Shown: positions 51,914-61,383, counted from the stretch's first letter. The stretch is DNA of 64,000 bases from DASXHD01 sp036488725 (GCA_036488725.1 DASXHD010000010.1:1-64000), one strand, 5' to 3'. Notes: generated by a model from the sequence alone, not told the origin. Translations and numbers: made by a program.

Positions 51914-53650
51914 ATGTTGTTGCGGCTCCTACGCAGCTATCTCCGCCCCTACGGACGGCTGCTCGGGCTCGTCGTGGTGCTGCAGACGCTGAGCACGGCG
52001 GCGACGCTCTACCTGCCTTACGTCACGGGAGACATCATCGATCTCGGCGTGGCCCGCGGGGACAATCGCTACGTGCTCGTGCACGGCGGCGGGATGCTCG
52101 CCATCTCGGCGTTCCAGATCCTCTGCGCGATCGCGGCGGTCTACGTCGGCGCGCGCGTCGCGATGGCGTACGGTCGCGATCTCCGCGGCGGCGTCTTTCA
52201 TCACGTCGGGCGGCTTTCCGCGCGCGAGGTCGGCAAGCTCGGCGCGCCGTCGCTCATCACGCGCACCACCAACGACGTGCAGCAGATCCAGACGCTGCTC
52301 CAGATGACCGTCACGATGTTCGTGATGGCGCCGATCATGTGCGTCGGCGGCTTGGTGATGGCGCTGCGCACCGATTTGCCTCTCTCGCGGCTTCTCCTCG
52401 TGTGCATCCCGGTGCTCGCCGGTTGCATGGGCTTTCTCATCAGCCGCATGGTCCCGAAGTTTCGCGCGATGCAGCCGAAGATCGACACGATCAACCGGGT
52501 CCTCCGCGAGCAAATCGCGGGGATGCGCGTCGTGCGTGCGTTCGTGCGCGAGCCGGCCGAGGACGCGCGCTTCGAGGACGCGAACGAGGATCTGACCGCG
52601 ATCGCGCTCGCGATCGGCAAGCTCCAAGCGCTGATGTGGCCGACGGTGATGTTCGTCTTCAACGCTTCGTCGGTCGCGGTCCTTTGGTTCGGCGCGCAGC
52701 GCGTCGCGTCGGGCGCGATCGGCGTCGGCGCGCTCATCGCGTACCTGAGCTACCTGATGCAGATCTTGGTCGCAGTGATGATGACGACGTTTCTGTCGAT
52801 CATCATTCCGCGCGCGGCGGTGTGCGCCGAGCGAATCCTCGAGGTGCTCGACACCGAGCCGAGCGTCGCGCCGCCCAACGCTCCGGTCACGCCGCGCACG
52901 CTCACCGGCGAGGTCGAGCTGCGCGGCGTCGAGTACCGTTACCCGGGCGCGAAGGCGCCGGTCCTCGCCGACATCTCGTTCACGGCGCAACCCGGAGAGA
53001 CGACCGCGATCGTCGGCTCGACGGGCGCCGGCAAGACGACGCTGCTCGAGCTCATTCCGCGTCTCGGCGATCCGACGGCGGGCGTCGTTTTGGTCGACGG
53101 CGTCGACGTTCGCGAGCGCGATCCCGAAGAGCTCTGGGCGCGCATCGGCGTCGTCCCGCAGCGCTCGTATCTTTTCACCGGCACGATCGCGTCGAACCTG
53201 CGCTTCGGAAATCCGGACGCGACCGACGACGAGCTTTGGGCGGCGCTCGAGATCGCGCAGGCACGGGATTTCGTCGACGCGCTGCCGGAGAAGCTCGCCG
53301 CGCCGATCGCGCAGGGTGGCACCAACGTGTCGGGCGGTCAGCGGCAGCGGCTCGCGATCGCGCGCGCGCTCCTGCGCGAGCCGGCGGTGTTTCTCTTCGA
53401 CGACTCGTTTTCGGCGCTCGATCTTGCGACCGAGGCGCGCCTCCGCGCCGCGCTCCGTCCGCGCACGAAGGACGCAGCGGTGATCGTCGTCGCGCAGCGC
53501 GTCGCGAGCATTCGCGACGCCGACCAAATTCTCGTGCTCGACACCGGCAAGATCGTCGGGCGCGGAACGCACGCCGAGCTCCTCGCGAGCTGCGCGACCT
53601 ACGCCGAGATCGTGACGTCGCAAACCGAGCAGGCGGAGGCCGCGGAATGA
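51914..53650 (+). CDS. ABC exporter subunit 1 (heterodimer, degenerate Walker B)
   Basis: The 578-residue protein begins MLLRLLRSYLRPYGRLLGLVVVLQ. An N-terminal membrane domain has about six helices and a SLITRTTNDVQQIQ coupling segment. The ATPase has Walker A GSTGAGKTT, signature VSGGQRQRLAIARA, and Walker B VFLFDDSFSALD, where Asp replaces the catalytic Glu. This makes its own ATP site non-canonical, as in heterodimeric exporters such as TM287/288 or BmrCD. It pairs with the next gene through a 4-bp overlap (ATGA). The substrate is unknown. Confidence 0.93.
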   Translation: MLLRLLRSYLRPYGRLLGLVVVLQTLSTAATLYLPYVTGDIIDLGVARGDNRYVLVHGGGMLAISAFQILCAIAAVYVGARVAMAYGRDLRGGVFHHVGRLSAREVGKLGAPSLITRTTNDVQQIQTLLQMTVTMFVMAPIMCVGGLVMALRTDLPLSRLLLVCIPVLAGCMGFLISRMVPKFRAMQPKIDTINRVLREQIAGMRVVRAFVREPAEDARFEDANEDLTAIALAIGKLQALMWPTVMFVFNASSVAVLWFGAQRVASGAIGVGALIAYLSYLMQILVAVMMTTFLSIIIPRAAVCAERILEVLDTEPSVAPPNAPVTPRTLTGEVELRGVEYRYPGAKAPVLADISFTAQPGETTAIVGSTGAGKTTLLELIPRLGDPTAGVVLVDGVDVRERDPEELWARIGVVPQRSYLFTGTIASNLRFGNPDATDDELWAALEIAQARDFVDALPEKLAAPIAQGGTNVSGGQRQRLAIARALLREPAVFLFDDSFSALDLATEARLRAALRPRTKDAAVIVVAQRVASIRDADQILVLDTGKIVGRGTHAELLASCATYAEIVTSQTEQAEAAE

Positions 53651-55500
53651 GCAACCAACCTCCCGCCCGGCGCGACGCGCCGCCGAGACCGCTCTTCCGC
53701 GGACCGATGGGCGCCGCGTTCGGCCCGCCGCAGAAGGCCAAATCGTTTCGCGCGTCGGCCCGCCGCCTCCTCGGCCAGCTCGCGCCCGAGCGCGCGCTCA
53801 TCGTCCTCGTCGTCCTCTTCGCGGTCGCCGCAGTCTCGCTGACCGTGAGCGGACCCGAGGTCCTCGGCCGTGCGACGGACCTCATCTACGAGCCGCTCCG
53901 CACCCACCGCGCGATCGATTTCGCCGCGCTCGCCCGCGTGCTCGAGACGACGCTCGCGATCTACCTCGGCTCGTCGCTCTTCGCGTGGCTCCAGGGCCAC
54001 CTCCTCAACTACGTCGTCCAGCGAACGGTGAAGCGCCTCCGCACCGCGGTCGAGGCGAAGCTGATGCGCGTGCCGCTCTCGTATTTCGACGGCCAGCCGC
54101 ACGGCGAAATCCTCTCGCGCGTCACCAACGACATCGACAACGTCCAGATGGGTCTGCAGCAAACGCTGACTCAGATTCTGAACTCGATCCTGATCGTGCT
54201 CGGGATCCTCGTCATGTTCTTCGTGATCTCGCCGCTCCTCGCCGTGATCGCGCTCGTCACGGTCGGCGCCTCGCTCTTCACGACGGCGAAGATCGGCAAG
54301 CGCGCGCAGAAGAGCTTCGTCGCGCAGTGGAAGCACGTCGGCGCGCTCAACGGCCAGATCGAGGAGGCGTTCACCGGGCACGCGCTCGTCAAAGTTTTCG
54401 GCCGCCGCGCCGAAATCGAGGCGCGCTTCCGCGACAAGAACGAAGAGCTCTACCGCGCCGCGTTCCACGCGCAGTTCGTCTCGAGCACGATCATGCCGGC
54501 GATCGGCTTCATCGGAAATCTCAACTACGTCGCGATCGCGGTCGTCGGCGGTCTGCGCGTCGCGGCGGGCGCGCTACTCCTCGGGAGCCTGCAAGCGTTC
54601 ATGCAGTACTCGCGGCAGTTCACGCAGTCGCTCAGTCAGCTCGCGTCGGTGTCCGCGGTTCTCCAATCGGGCGTCGCGTCGGCCGAGCGCGTCTTCGAGC
54701 TCCTCGACGCCGCCGATCAATCGCCCGAGCGCGACGACGCGCGGCTGCCCGCGCCCGTCCGCGGCGCCGTTCGGTTCGACGACGTCTCGTTCCGCTACAA
54801 GCCGGACGTGCCGCTCATCGAGCACCTGTCGCTCGAGGCATCGGCGGGCAAGACGGTGGCGATCGTCGGCCCGACCGGCGCCGGCAAGACGACGCTCGTG
54901 AATCTCCTGATGCGATTTTACGACCTGAACGAAGGCCGCATCTTGCTCGACGGAGTCGACATCGCGAGCGTGCCGCGCCGCGATCTCCGCGCGCGCCTCG
55001 GCATGGTGCTGCAAGACACGTGGCTCTTCGGCGGCACCATTCGCGACAACATCCGCTACGGCAACCCGGACGCGACCGACGACGAGCTCCTCGCCGCGGC
55101 GCGCGCGACCTACGTCGATCGCTTCGTCCGCGCGCTGCCCGCGGGCTACGACACCGTGATCGACGAAGAGAGCAGCAACCTCAGCGTCGGCGAGAAGCAG
55201 CTCATCACGATCGCCCGCGCGTTCCTCGCCGACCCGTCGATCCTCATCCTCGACGAAGCGACCTCGTCGGTCGACACGCGCACGGAGCTCTTGGTGCAAC
55301 AAGCGATGGCGACGCTGCGCGAGCGCCGCACGAGCTTCGTGATCGCGCACCGTCTCTCGACCATCCGCGACGCCGACGTCATTCTGGTCATGCACGAGGG
55401 CGCCATCGTCGAGCAGGGCACGCACGAAGCGCTGCTCGCCGCCGGCGGCCGATATCACGCGCTTTACCACGCCCAGTTCGCCGGGCCGGCAGCGGCGTAG
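53647..55500 (+). CDS. ABC exporter subunit 2 (heterodimer, consensus catalytic Glu)
   Basis: The 617-residue protein has an N-terminal Pro/Arg-rich extension, a six-helix membrane domain (SRVTNDIDNVQMGL coupling segment) and an ATPase with Walker A GPTGAGKTT, Walker B ILILDEATSSVD (catalytic Glu) and H-loop AHRL. Its signature reads LSVGEKQL instead of LSGGQ. The variant signature lies in this subunit and the Asp in the other, so both fall in the same composite site, the standard degenerate site of heterodimers. The overlap with subunit 1 ensures equal production. Confidence 0.93.
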   Translation: MSNQPPARRDAPPRPLFRGPMGAAFGPPQKAKSFRASARRLLGQLAPERALIVLVVLFAVAAVSLTVSGPEVLGRATDLIYEPLRTHRAIDFAALARVLETTLAIYLGSSLFAWLQGHLLNYVVQRTVKRLRTAVEAKLMRVPLSYFDGQPHGEILSRVTNDIDNVQMGLQQTLTQILNSILIVLGILVMFFVISPLLAVIALVTVGASLFTTAKIGKRAQKSFVAQWKHVGALNGQIEEAFTGHALVKVFGRRAEIEARFRDKNEELYRAAFHAQFVSSTIMPAIGFIGNLNYVAIAVVGGLRVAAGALLLGSLQAFMQYSRQFTQSLSQLASVSAVLQSGVASAERVFELLDAADQSPERDDARLPAPVRGAVRFDDVSFRYKPDVPLIEHLSLEASAGKTVAIVGPTGAGKTTLVNLLMRFYDLNEGRILLDGVDIASVPRRDLRARLGMVLQDTWLFGGTIRDNIRYGNPDATDDELLAAARATYVDRFVRALPAGYDTVIDEESSNLSVGEKQLITIARAFLADPSILILDEATSSVDTRTELLVQQAMATLRERRTSFVIAHRLSTIRDADVILVMHEGAIVEQGTHEALLAAGGRYHALYHAQFAGPAAA

Positions 55501-55550
55501 ACCTGCACGGTGCTGGACGCGATCGGCTCCCCGTGGAATGCCTGACCGCC

Positions 55551-56027
55551 ATGATCGCCAAGAACACCATCTGCCTCTGGTTCGACAAGGACGCCGAAGC
55601 GGCCGCGCGCTTCTATGCCGCGACGTTTCCGAACAGCGAGGTGCGCGCGGTGCACAGAGCGCCGGCCGATTTCCCGGGCGGCAAGGCGGGCGATGTGCTG
55701 ACGGTGGACTTCACGGTGCTCGGCATCCCGTGCCTCGGCCTCAACGGCGGGCCGCAGTTCCCGCAGACTGAGGCGTTCTCTTTTCAGATCGCCACCGACG
55801 ATCAGAAGGAGACAGACCGCTACTGGAACGCGATCGTCGAAAACGGCGGGCAAGAGAGCGCCTGCGGCTGGTGCAAGGATCGATGGGGCCTCTCCTGGCA
55901 AATCACGCCGCGCACGCTCACCGAAGCGCTCGCCGCCGGCGGCGCGGAGGCGAAGCGCGCATTCACCGCGATGATGACGATGCGGAAGATCGACGTCGCC
56001 GCGATCGATGCGGCGCGGCGGGGCTGA
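55551..56027 (+). CDS. PhnB-like VOC-superfamily protein
   Basis: The 158-residue protein from ATG 55551 begins MIAKNTICLWFDKDAEAAARFYAATFPNSEVRAVHR, followed by VDFTVLGIPCLGLNGGP and VENGGQESACGWCKDRWGLSWQITP. This is the PhnB / 3-demethylubiquinone methyltransferase-like branch of the VOC (glyoxalase fold) superfamily. The CGWCKDRWGLSWQ block is very characteristic. Members bind small ligands; the enzyme activity is not known from sequence. It lies 50 bp after the ABC pair. Confidence 0.92.
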   Translation: MIAKNTICLWFDKDAEAAARFYAATFPNSEVRAVHRAPADFPGGKAGDVLTVDFTVLGIPCLGLNGGPQFPQTEAFSFQIATDDQKETDRYWNAIVENGGQESACGWCKDRWGLSWQITPRTLTEALAAGGAEAKRAFTAMMTMRKIDVAAIDAARRG

Positions 56028-56072
56028 GCGCGAGCGCCGCCGGGTTTTGCGATCGACGCGGTCCGGACGCCG

Positions 56073-56564
56073 TTGAGCTGCAGCGGGCCGGCGATCGCGC
56101 TAGTGGATGGGGCCGTGATCGTCACGCACCCTTGGCTCTCCGAGATCGCACCGCGTCTCTACTGTCAGACTTTTCCCAAGCTCGTCGACAACGACGCCGA
56201 GCTCGATGTCTTTCTCGAGGCCCTCGAGGCGCTCGTCGACGCGCAGCGCGGGCCGTTCGCGTGGGTCGTGATGGCGGACGCGCTCATGCAGAGCTCGGCC
56301 AAGCAGCGAAAGACGTTCGCAGCAGCGGAGGCGCGCATGAAGGAGCAGGACGCGCGCTTCTGCGCGGGGACGGCGTTCGTTCTCACGTCGGCGATCGCGC
56401 GTGGCGCGGTGACCGCGGTTTACTGGCTTTCGCCGCCGGTCTACCCGTACGCGATTCGCTCGACGCGCGAGGCTGCGATCGCGTGGGCGACCGAGCAGCT
56501 CGGCCAGCGCGACGACGAGGTGGGCCAATCGTCCCAGCGCGCGGGAGATCGGTCACCGCGGTGA
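56073..56564 (+). CDS. Hypothetical protein, STAS/SpoIIAA-like
   Basis: The 163-residue protein can start at TTG 56073 or at the in-frame GTG 56103. It has strand-helix alternation (AIVLVDGAVIVTHPW, GPFAWVVMADALMQS, ARFCAGTAFVLTSA, AVTAVYWLSPPVYPY), resembling small SpoIIAA/STAS-like domains found in myxobacteria. It ends with a polar tail. It sits 40 bp before the FIST gene, which may suggest a signalling role. The assignment is tentative. Confidence 0.6.
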   Translation: MSCSGPAIALVDGAVIVTHPWLSEIAPRLYCQTFPKLVDNDAELDVFLEALEALVDAQRGPFAWVVMADALMQSSAKQRKTFAAAEARMKEQDARFCAGTAFVLTSAIARGAVTAVYWLSPPVYPYAIRSTREAAIAWATEQLGQRDDEVGQSSQRAGDRSPR

Positions 56565-56604
56565 CCATCGCGCATTTTTTTCCACGCGTGTATCGTCGGT
56601 TGAA

Positions 56605-57750
56605 ATGAGCACTCGTGTCAGTACGGGCATGTCGAAGGGAGATGCTGCGGTGGCTTCGAACGCGGCGATCGCGCAGCTTCGCGCGGGCCTCGGCGGCGCC
56701 ACGCCGGCGCTCGTCGTCGTTTTTGCTTCCACCAAGCAGCCGCTCGCCGAGGTCGCCGCGCGATTCGAGAAGGAGTTCGCCGGTGCGGTGGTCGTCGGCG
56801 CTTCGACGGCCGGCGAGTTCACCGAGCGCGGTGACGCGAAAGGCGGGATCGCGGCGATCGCCGTGGCGGGCGAGTTCCGCGCGTACGCTGCGATGGGCGT
56901 CGGTCTTCGCGCAGCGCCCGAGGCAGCCGTCTCGTCCGCGCTCGCGTCGCTTCCGCAGGCCGAGGCGAGCCATCCATTTCGGACGGCGCTCTTGCTGCTC
57001 GATCCGCTCGCCGGCAATGGCGAGGAGGTGACGCTGATGGTCGCTGCCGCGCTCGGCGAGCAGCCGATCGCGGGCGGCGCAGCGGGCGATGATCTCGAGA
57101 TGACGCGCACGATCGTCTCGTGCGGCGCGCGCGCCGAGAGCGACGCGCTCGTCGTCGTGCAGCTCTTCTCGAAGGAGCCGCTCGGCCTCGGCGTGTGCCA
57201 CGGCCACCGGCCGCTCTCGAAGCCGCTCCGCGTGTCGCGCGCGCACGGCGCGGTCGTGGAGGAAATCGAAGGTCGCCCGGCGTGGGACGTTTGGCTGGAA
57301 CAAACGAAGGCCGAGGTGGCGCCCGCCGACGAGGGCGGCTTCCTGCTGCAGTACGAAGCAGGCCTCGCGTCCGGCGAGGGCTACAAGATTCGCGCGCCGC
57401 TCTCGCGCAGCGGCGGCTCGATCCAATTCGCGTGCGGCATTCCGGAGGGCTCGGTGATCCGCATCACCGAGAGCGATCCGCCATCGCAAGTGGCGAGCGC
57501 GATCGAAGCCGCGCGCCGCGCAAAGGAGCGCCTCGGCGGTCGCGAGGCAGCCGGCGCGATCGTCTTCGACTGCATTTGCCGCAACCTGATTCTCGGCGAT
57601 CGCTTCGTCGACGCGGTCTCGGGGATCGCGAAGGAGCTCGGCGACGCGCCGATCGCCGGTTTCGAAACGTACGGGGAGGTCGCGATGGACGCCGGCGACA
57701 TGAGCGGCTTCCACAACACGACGAGCGTCGTCCTCGCCTTCCCCAAATAA
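56605..57750 (+). CDS. FIST sensor-domain protein
   Basis: The 381-residue protein has both halves of the FIST family. FIST_N (about 20-210) has ALVVVFASTKQPLAEVAARF, a GASTAGEF motif and AGGAAGDD. FIST_C (about 215-380) has VFDCICRNLILGD and the end PIAGFETYGEVA then GFHNTTSVVLAF. FIST domains are believed to sense small molecules such as amino acids and usually feed into histidine kinases or chemotaxis. Here no kinase is fused, so the protein may act with partners or with the small downstream protein. It starts at ATG 56605. Confidence 0.92.
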   Translation: MSTRVSTGMSKGDAAVASNAAIAQLRAGLGGATPALVVVFASTKQPLAEVAARFEKEFAGAVVVGASTAGEFTERGDAKGGIAAIAVAGEFRAYAAMGVGLRAAPEAAVSSALASLPQAEASHPFRTALLLLDPLAGNGEEVTLMVAAALGEQPIAGGAAGDDLEMTRTIVSCGARAESDALVVVQLFSKEPLGLGVCHGHRPLSKPLRVSRAHGAVVEEIEGRPAWDVWLEQTKAEVAPADEGGFLLQYEAGLASGEGYKIRAPLSRSGGSIQFACGIPEGSVIRITESDPPSQVASAIEAARRAKERLGGREAAGAIVFDCICRNLILGDRFVDAVSGIAKELGDAPIAGFETYGEVAMDAGDMSGFHNTTSVVLAFPK

Positions 57751-57993
57751 GTGGAACCCGACCGCATCCCACTCGCAGACATCGCCGCCGCGCTCTCGGC
57801 GTCCCTCGGAAAAGAAAAAGCCGAGGAGCTCGTACGGACCTACGCGCACGCGGCCGGCATCGTCGGCGACTCGTGCACGTTCGACGAAGCGATGAAAATG
57901 CTCGAGTCGATGGCGAAAGCCGACGGGCTCCTCGGCATCGTCGCCCGCTTCGCCAAGGCGCGGTGGTACCTGGCGCACGCGCGCCCCAAGTGA
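57751..57993 (+). CDS. Small helical protein coupled to the FIST gene
   Basis: The 80-residue protein starts at GTG 57751, immediately after the FIST stop. It is wholly helical: IPLADIAAALSASLGKEKAEELVRTYAHAAG, then FDEAMKMLESMAKADGLLGIVARFAKARWYL. There is no known family. Tight coupling suggests it works with the FIST protein. Confidence 0.72.
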   Translation: MEPDRIPLADIAAALSASLGKEKAEELVRTYAHAAGIVGDSCTFDEAMKMLESMAKADGLLGIVARFAKARWYLAHARPK

Positions 57994-58031
57994 CGTGATC
58001 GCGTTACGCCTCGCCGCACATTGACAGTCTC

Positions 58032-59096
58032 ATGGTTCGTCGTCTTGCTTGGTCGTCTCTGGTGATGATCGCGGCCGCGTGCTCGGCCAACGAGACCGGC
58101 TTCGGCGACGACGGCGGCAACCAATCAGGCTCGGACTCGGGCGCCGCCGACTCGACGAGCGGCCCGACCAACGACTCGGGTCCGGTGAATTTCGGCGACT
58201 CGTCGACCGACGCGCCCATCGGCGACGGCGGGACCGTCACGACGGTCTACGCGAACACCGACGACACGCTCTATGAGCTGAACCCTCAGACGAACGCGGT
58301 CACGATGATCGGCAAGTTCGTGGGCACGAGCGACGCGAGCAGCGACAACACCATCACCGACGTTGCGGTCAACGCGACGGGCGACGTGTACGTGAACTCC
58401 GAGAGCGTCATCTACAAAGCCAACGTCCCCACGTCGCCGGGTCCAGTTTCGCTCACGAAGATCGCGACGATCGCGCTCCAGTCCGACAAATTCTACGCTC
58501 TCGCCTTCACGCCCGTCGGCTCGCTCGATGCGAACAACGAGATCCTGATCGGCGGCGACGGCAACGGCGAGCTCTTCTCGATCGACACGGCCAGCGGCAG
58601 CACGAGGGATCTCGGCAGCTTCGGCGTCGACCCGGGACACTCGGGCTACGACTTCGCGCTGTCCGGCGATCTCGTCTTTTACATGGACGCGCAGAGCAAT
58701 CCGACGGGTCTCGTCACGATCCGACCGTGCAAAGCGAAGACGACGACCTGCATCACGACGAGCGACTACCTCGCGGCGGTCGACATGACGGCGCTCGCGA
58801 ACGCGTACAAAAACAACACGCCCGCCGCGAGCTTGCTCAAAGGCATCTACGGCGGCTCGGGCTCGAACGACGGCGCGGGCACCCACTACGGCGATCTCTT
58901 CGGGCTCGGCGCGTGGCAGGGCACCGTGTTCGCGTTCGCGCGCAAAACGCAGGCGAACGGCTCGCCGCTGCTGCTCTCGATCGACACGAAGACCGGCGCG
59001 GGCAACGTGATTTCGTCGAGCTTCACATTCACCAACGGGTGGTCCGGCGCCGGCGTTTCGACGAGCGCGACCATCAGCGTGGCACCGCCGAATTGA
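58032..59096 (+). CDS. Lipoprotein with propeller-like repeats
   Basis: The 354-residue protein begins MVRRLAWSSLVMIAAAC (lipobox AAAC) with a D/G/S-rich linker. It then has strands such as TTVYANTDDTLYELNPQTNAVTMIG, VAVNATGDVYVNS and EILIGGDGNGELFSIDTASG, the pattern of a beta-propeller binding-type protein. No catalytic residues are seen. It lies upstream of another lipoprotein with a phosphoesterase domain (90-bp gap). Confidence 0.8.
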   Translation: MVRRLAWSSLVMIAAACSANETGFGDDGGNQSGSDSGAADSTSGPTNDSGPVNFGDSSTDAPIGDGGTVTTVYANTDDTLYELNPQTNAVTMIGKFVGTSDASSDNTITDVAVNATGDVYVNSESVIYKANVPTSPGPVSLTKIATIALQSDKFYALAFTPVGSLDANNEILIGGDGNGELFSIDTASGSTRDLGSFGVDPGHSGYDFALSGDLVFYMDAQSNPTGLVTIRPCKAKTTTCITTSDYLAAVDMTALANAYKNNTPAASLLKGIYGGSGSNDGAGTHYGDLFGLGAWQGTVFAFARKTQANGSPLLLSIDTKTGAGNVISSSFTFTNGWSGAGVSTSATISVAPPN

Positions 59097-59185
59097 TATT
59101 CGATCACATTGGAAGTTTCCGCACGGAGCGTTGTGACGATCGCGGGGGCGGTTTCGTGACATTGCAGTCGCGGAGAGAAGCATCG

Positions 59186-60271
59186 ATGAAGCTAACGAGC
59201 CTGTTCGGGGCGATCTGTCTGGTGGCCGTGGGTTGCGGACAGCCGGGCTTCAGCGGCGACGACACGTCGAACGACGACGGCGGGCCGACCACGGGAAACG
59301 ATGCGTCGTCACCGACGGATGATGGCGGCCCCACGGGGAGCGACTCCGGCCCAGTCGGCTCGGACGGCGGAGCGTGCACGGACAACGGACCCGTGACCGG
59401 CACGGTCGGAGCGACCGGCGGCACGCTCTCGCGTCTCTTCTTTGCGGTCGTCGGCGACACGCGGCCGCAGAACGAAGACGATCCGAGCGGCTATCCGACG
59501 GCCATCATCACGAAGATCTTCCAAGACCTCGAAGCGCAAAACCCTCACCCGCCGTTTGCGCTCGGCACGGGCGATTATCAGTTCTCGTCGACCGGCAAGA
59601 ACGCGACCGCGTCGCAGCAGGTCGGCATCTTCATGCAGACGCGCCAAAACTACAAAGGCACGTTTTTCCCGGCGCTCGGCAATCACGAGTGCGGCGTGTC
59701 GGGTAGCTACACGACGTCCGACAACAACAACTGCGGTCCCGGCAACCCGGGCGGCGTGACCCCGAACTACACGGCGTTCATGAGCCAGATGCTCGCGCCG
59801 ATTTCGAAGACGACGCCGTATTACTCTTTCAACGTCAACGCGGCCGACAACTCGTGGACAGCCAAGTTCGTCGTCACGGCGGCGAACTCTTGGGACACCG
59901 CGCAGCAGACGTGGCTCCAGACGACGATGGCGCAAGCGACGACCTACACCTTCGTCGTGCGGCACGAAGCGTCGGACGCGACGCCGCCGCTCCCCGTGGG
60001 CGTCGCGGGTGTCGATGCGGTCATCAGCAAGTTCCCGTACACGATGCTCATCGTCGGGCACGCGCACACTTACTATTGGTATTACAAGACGCCGAACGTC
60101 GTGACCTTCGGCAACGGCGGCGCGCCGCTCAGCAGCAAGGACTACGGCTACGGGCTCTTCAGCCAACGATGCGACGGCGCGATCGTGGTCGACGAAATCA
60201 ATTATCAAACGGGCGCGGCGGACACGAGCTTTCACTTCGTCGTGACGCCCACGGGTCAAGAAACGAAATAG
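59186..60271 (+). CDS. Lipoprotein metallophosphoesterase
   Basis: The 361-residue protein has a lipobox (MKLTSLFGAICLVAVGC), a D/G/S-rich linker and a metallophosphoesterase domain: FAVVGDTRPQNEDD (first metal Asp), LGTGDYQFSS, a PALGNHEC motif, VVRHEA and VGHAHTYYWYYK (final His pair). Enzymes of this fold cleave phosphoesters with two metals. It is probably surface-anchored and may act as a phosphatase or nucleotidase. The start is ATG 59186. Confidence 0.88.
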   Translation: MKLTSLFGAICLVAVGCGQPGFSGDDTSNDDGGPTTGNDASSPTDDGGPTGSDSGPVGSDGGACTDNGPVTGTVGATGGTLSRLFFAVVGDTRPQNEDDPSGYPTAIITKIFQDLEAQNPHPPFALGTGDYQFSSTGKNATASQQVGIFMQTRQNYKGTFFPALGNHECGVSGSYTTSDNNNCGPGNPGGVTPNYTAFMSQMLAPISKTTPYYSFNVNAADNSWTAKFVVTAANSWDTAQQTWLQTTMAQATTYTFVVRHEASDATPPLPVGVAGVDAVISKFPYTMLIVGHAHTYYWYYKTPNVVTFGNGGAPLSSKDYGYGLFSQRCDGAIVVDEINYQTGAADTSFHFVVTPTGQETK

Positions 60272-60274
60272 GGA

Positions 60275-60937
60275 TTAGTCGAGCACGATTCTTCCTTTGC
60301 GCCTGTCGCCCCAGCCGGCGCAAACGCGATGACCGTCCTTCGGCGTGTCGCAGCGGCTCAAGGTGAGGCCGATGTTCTCGCCGCGCTCGCCGCGCATGCC
60401 GAGCGACTCGAACGGGATGGCGAGCTCGAGCGCCCACTCTTCGTCGAAGTTGTGCGGTTGATCGATCGTGCCGTCGATCTCCGTCGAGACGTGCACGCCG
60501 TGAATCGACCCGGTGATGACACCTCTCGGCGTCACGTCCATCGCGTGCTCGACGTCGCCTTGAAAAAAGACGAAGTGGACGGCGTCGCTCGACTCGATGT
60601 CCTCGTCCGACGCGAGCACCGCCATGTAGAGGTATTCGCCGCCCCAGACGAGCCTCGCGTGCGAGTGCGGGCGCGCGGGCTCGCCGTTCTCGAGTAGGAA
60701 TTCGCCGGTCTGCACGGGGCCCGGCGGGCGCACCCAGCCGGGATCGTCCATGTCGCCGTCGAGCACGATGGCGCCGACGAGATGCGGCACGTGGAGCACG
60801 AGATCGCCGCGCGCGATCGAAGCCGCGAGCGTTTCGGCCGAACGCGCGGCGCGATGCGACGACGCGACGTGCTCGCCGTACGCGACGCCGGCGGCGACGA
60901 GGACCAGAGCGAGGACGATCGCTTTCGCCGACGTCAT
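60275..60937 (-). CDS. CBM9/EB_dh-like exported protein
   Basis: The 220-residue protein starts with a signal-anchor-like segment (MTSAKAIVLALVLVAAGVAYG). It then has VGAIVLDGDMDDPGWV, EYLYMAVLASDEDIESSDAVHFVFFQ and EWALELAIPFESLGM, the order of the CBM9 fold (carbohydrate-binding or haem-binding EB_dh type). It is the last gene of a three-gene operon with two membrane proteins rich in His, which makes a haem-related role plausible. It overlaps the upstream gene by 1 bp and ends 3 bp from the convergent phosphoesterase gene. Confidence 0.75.
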   Translation of the reverse strand: MTSAKAIVLALVLVAAGVAYGEHVASSHRAARSAETLAASIARGDLVLHVPHLVGAIVLDGDMDDPGWVRPPGPVQTGEFLLENGEPARPHSHARLVWGGEYLYMAVLASDEDIESSDAVHFVFFQGDVEHAMDVTPRGVITGSIHGVHVSTEIDGTIDQPHNFDEEWALELAIPFESLGMRGERGENIGLTLSRCDTPKDGHRVCAGWGDRRKGRIVLD

Positions 60938-61383
60938 CAGAACGACTTGTACGACGCGACCGCGACGCCGAGCACGGCGGTGGCGAGCGCGAAGCCGAAT
61001 GCGAGAACGAACGCGCGATGCGCCAAACGCTCGAGCGTCGGCTCGGCGGCGCCCGCGCGCGGAAGCGCGAGATGAGAGACGCAGCCGACGAGCGCGAACG
61101 CGACTGCGCCGACGGCCAAGTGCTCCTTGCGCTCGAACATCCAGCCGAGCTTGGGTGCTTCGATGAAGAGGTGTTGCTTGATGCGATTGCGATACGCCGG
61201 ATAGAAGTACGCGCCGAGGAGCGCGGTCACGACGACGAGCCCCGTCGCGAGCGACACAGAGAGCCGCGCGCGGCGTCGCGGCTTGCGAAGAAGAATCGCC
61301 GGGTGAAGCAGCGCGGCGACCGCGAGCCAGCCGAGGTGACCGTGGATGCGCTCGAGCAGGCGAAGCAGCAGCGTCGCCGTCAT
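60937..61383 (-). CDS. Four-helix membrane protein, possibly haem-binding
   Basis: The 148-residue protein from ATG 61383 has about four hydrophobic segments. His residues occur at or near helix ends (RIHGHLGWLAVAALLHPAI, ERKEHLAVGAVAFALVG, SHLALP, HRAFVLAFG), as in cytochrome b-like four-helix proteins. No name can be given. It overlaps the upstream gene by ATGA and the downstream CBM9-like gene by 1 bp, so the operon is tightly coupled. Confidence 0.7.
   Translation of the reverse strand: MTATLLLRLLERIHGHLGWLAVAALLHPAILLRKPRRRARLSVSLATGLVVVTALLGAYFYPAYRNRIKQHLFIEAPKLGWMFERKEHLAVGAVAFALVGCVSHLALPRAGAAEPTLERLAHRAFVLAFGFALATAVLGVAVASYKSF

Noticed and set aside
51829..53646. Extension of ABC subunit 2 back through the whole of subunit 1
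   Set aside because: The frame differs from the true subunit 1 frame and has no domain content; ATG 53647 with the ATGA overlap is the natural start.
58021..58026. TTGACA as a -35 promoter element for the lipoprotein at 58032
   Set aside because: It is only 5 bases before the ATG, so it cannot serve that gene as a -35 box.
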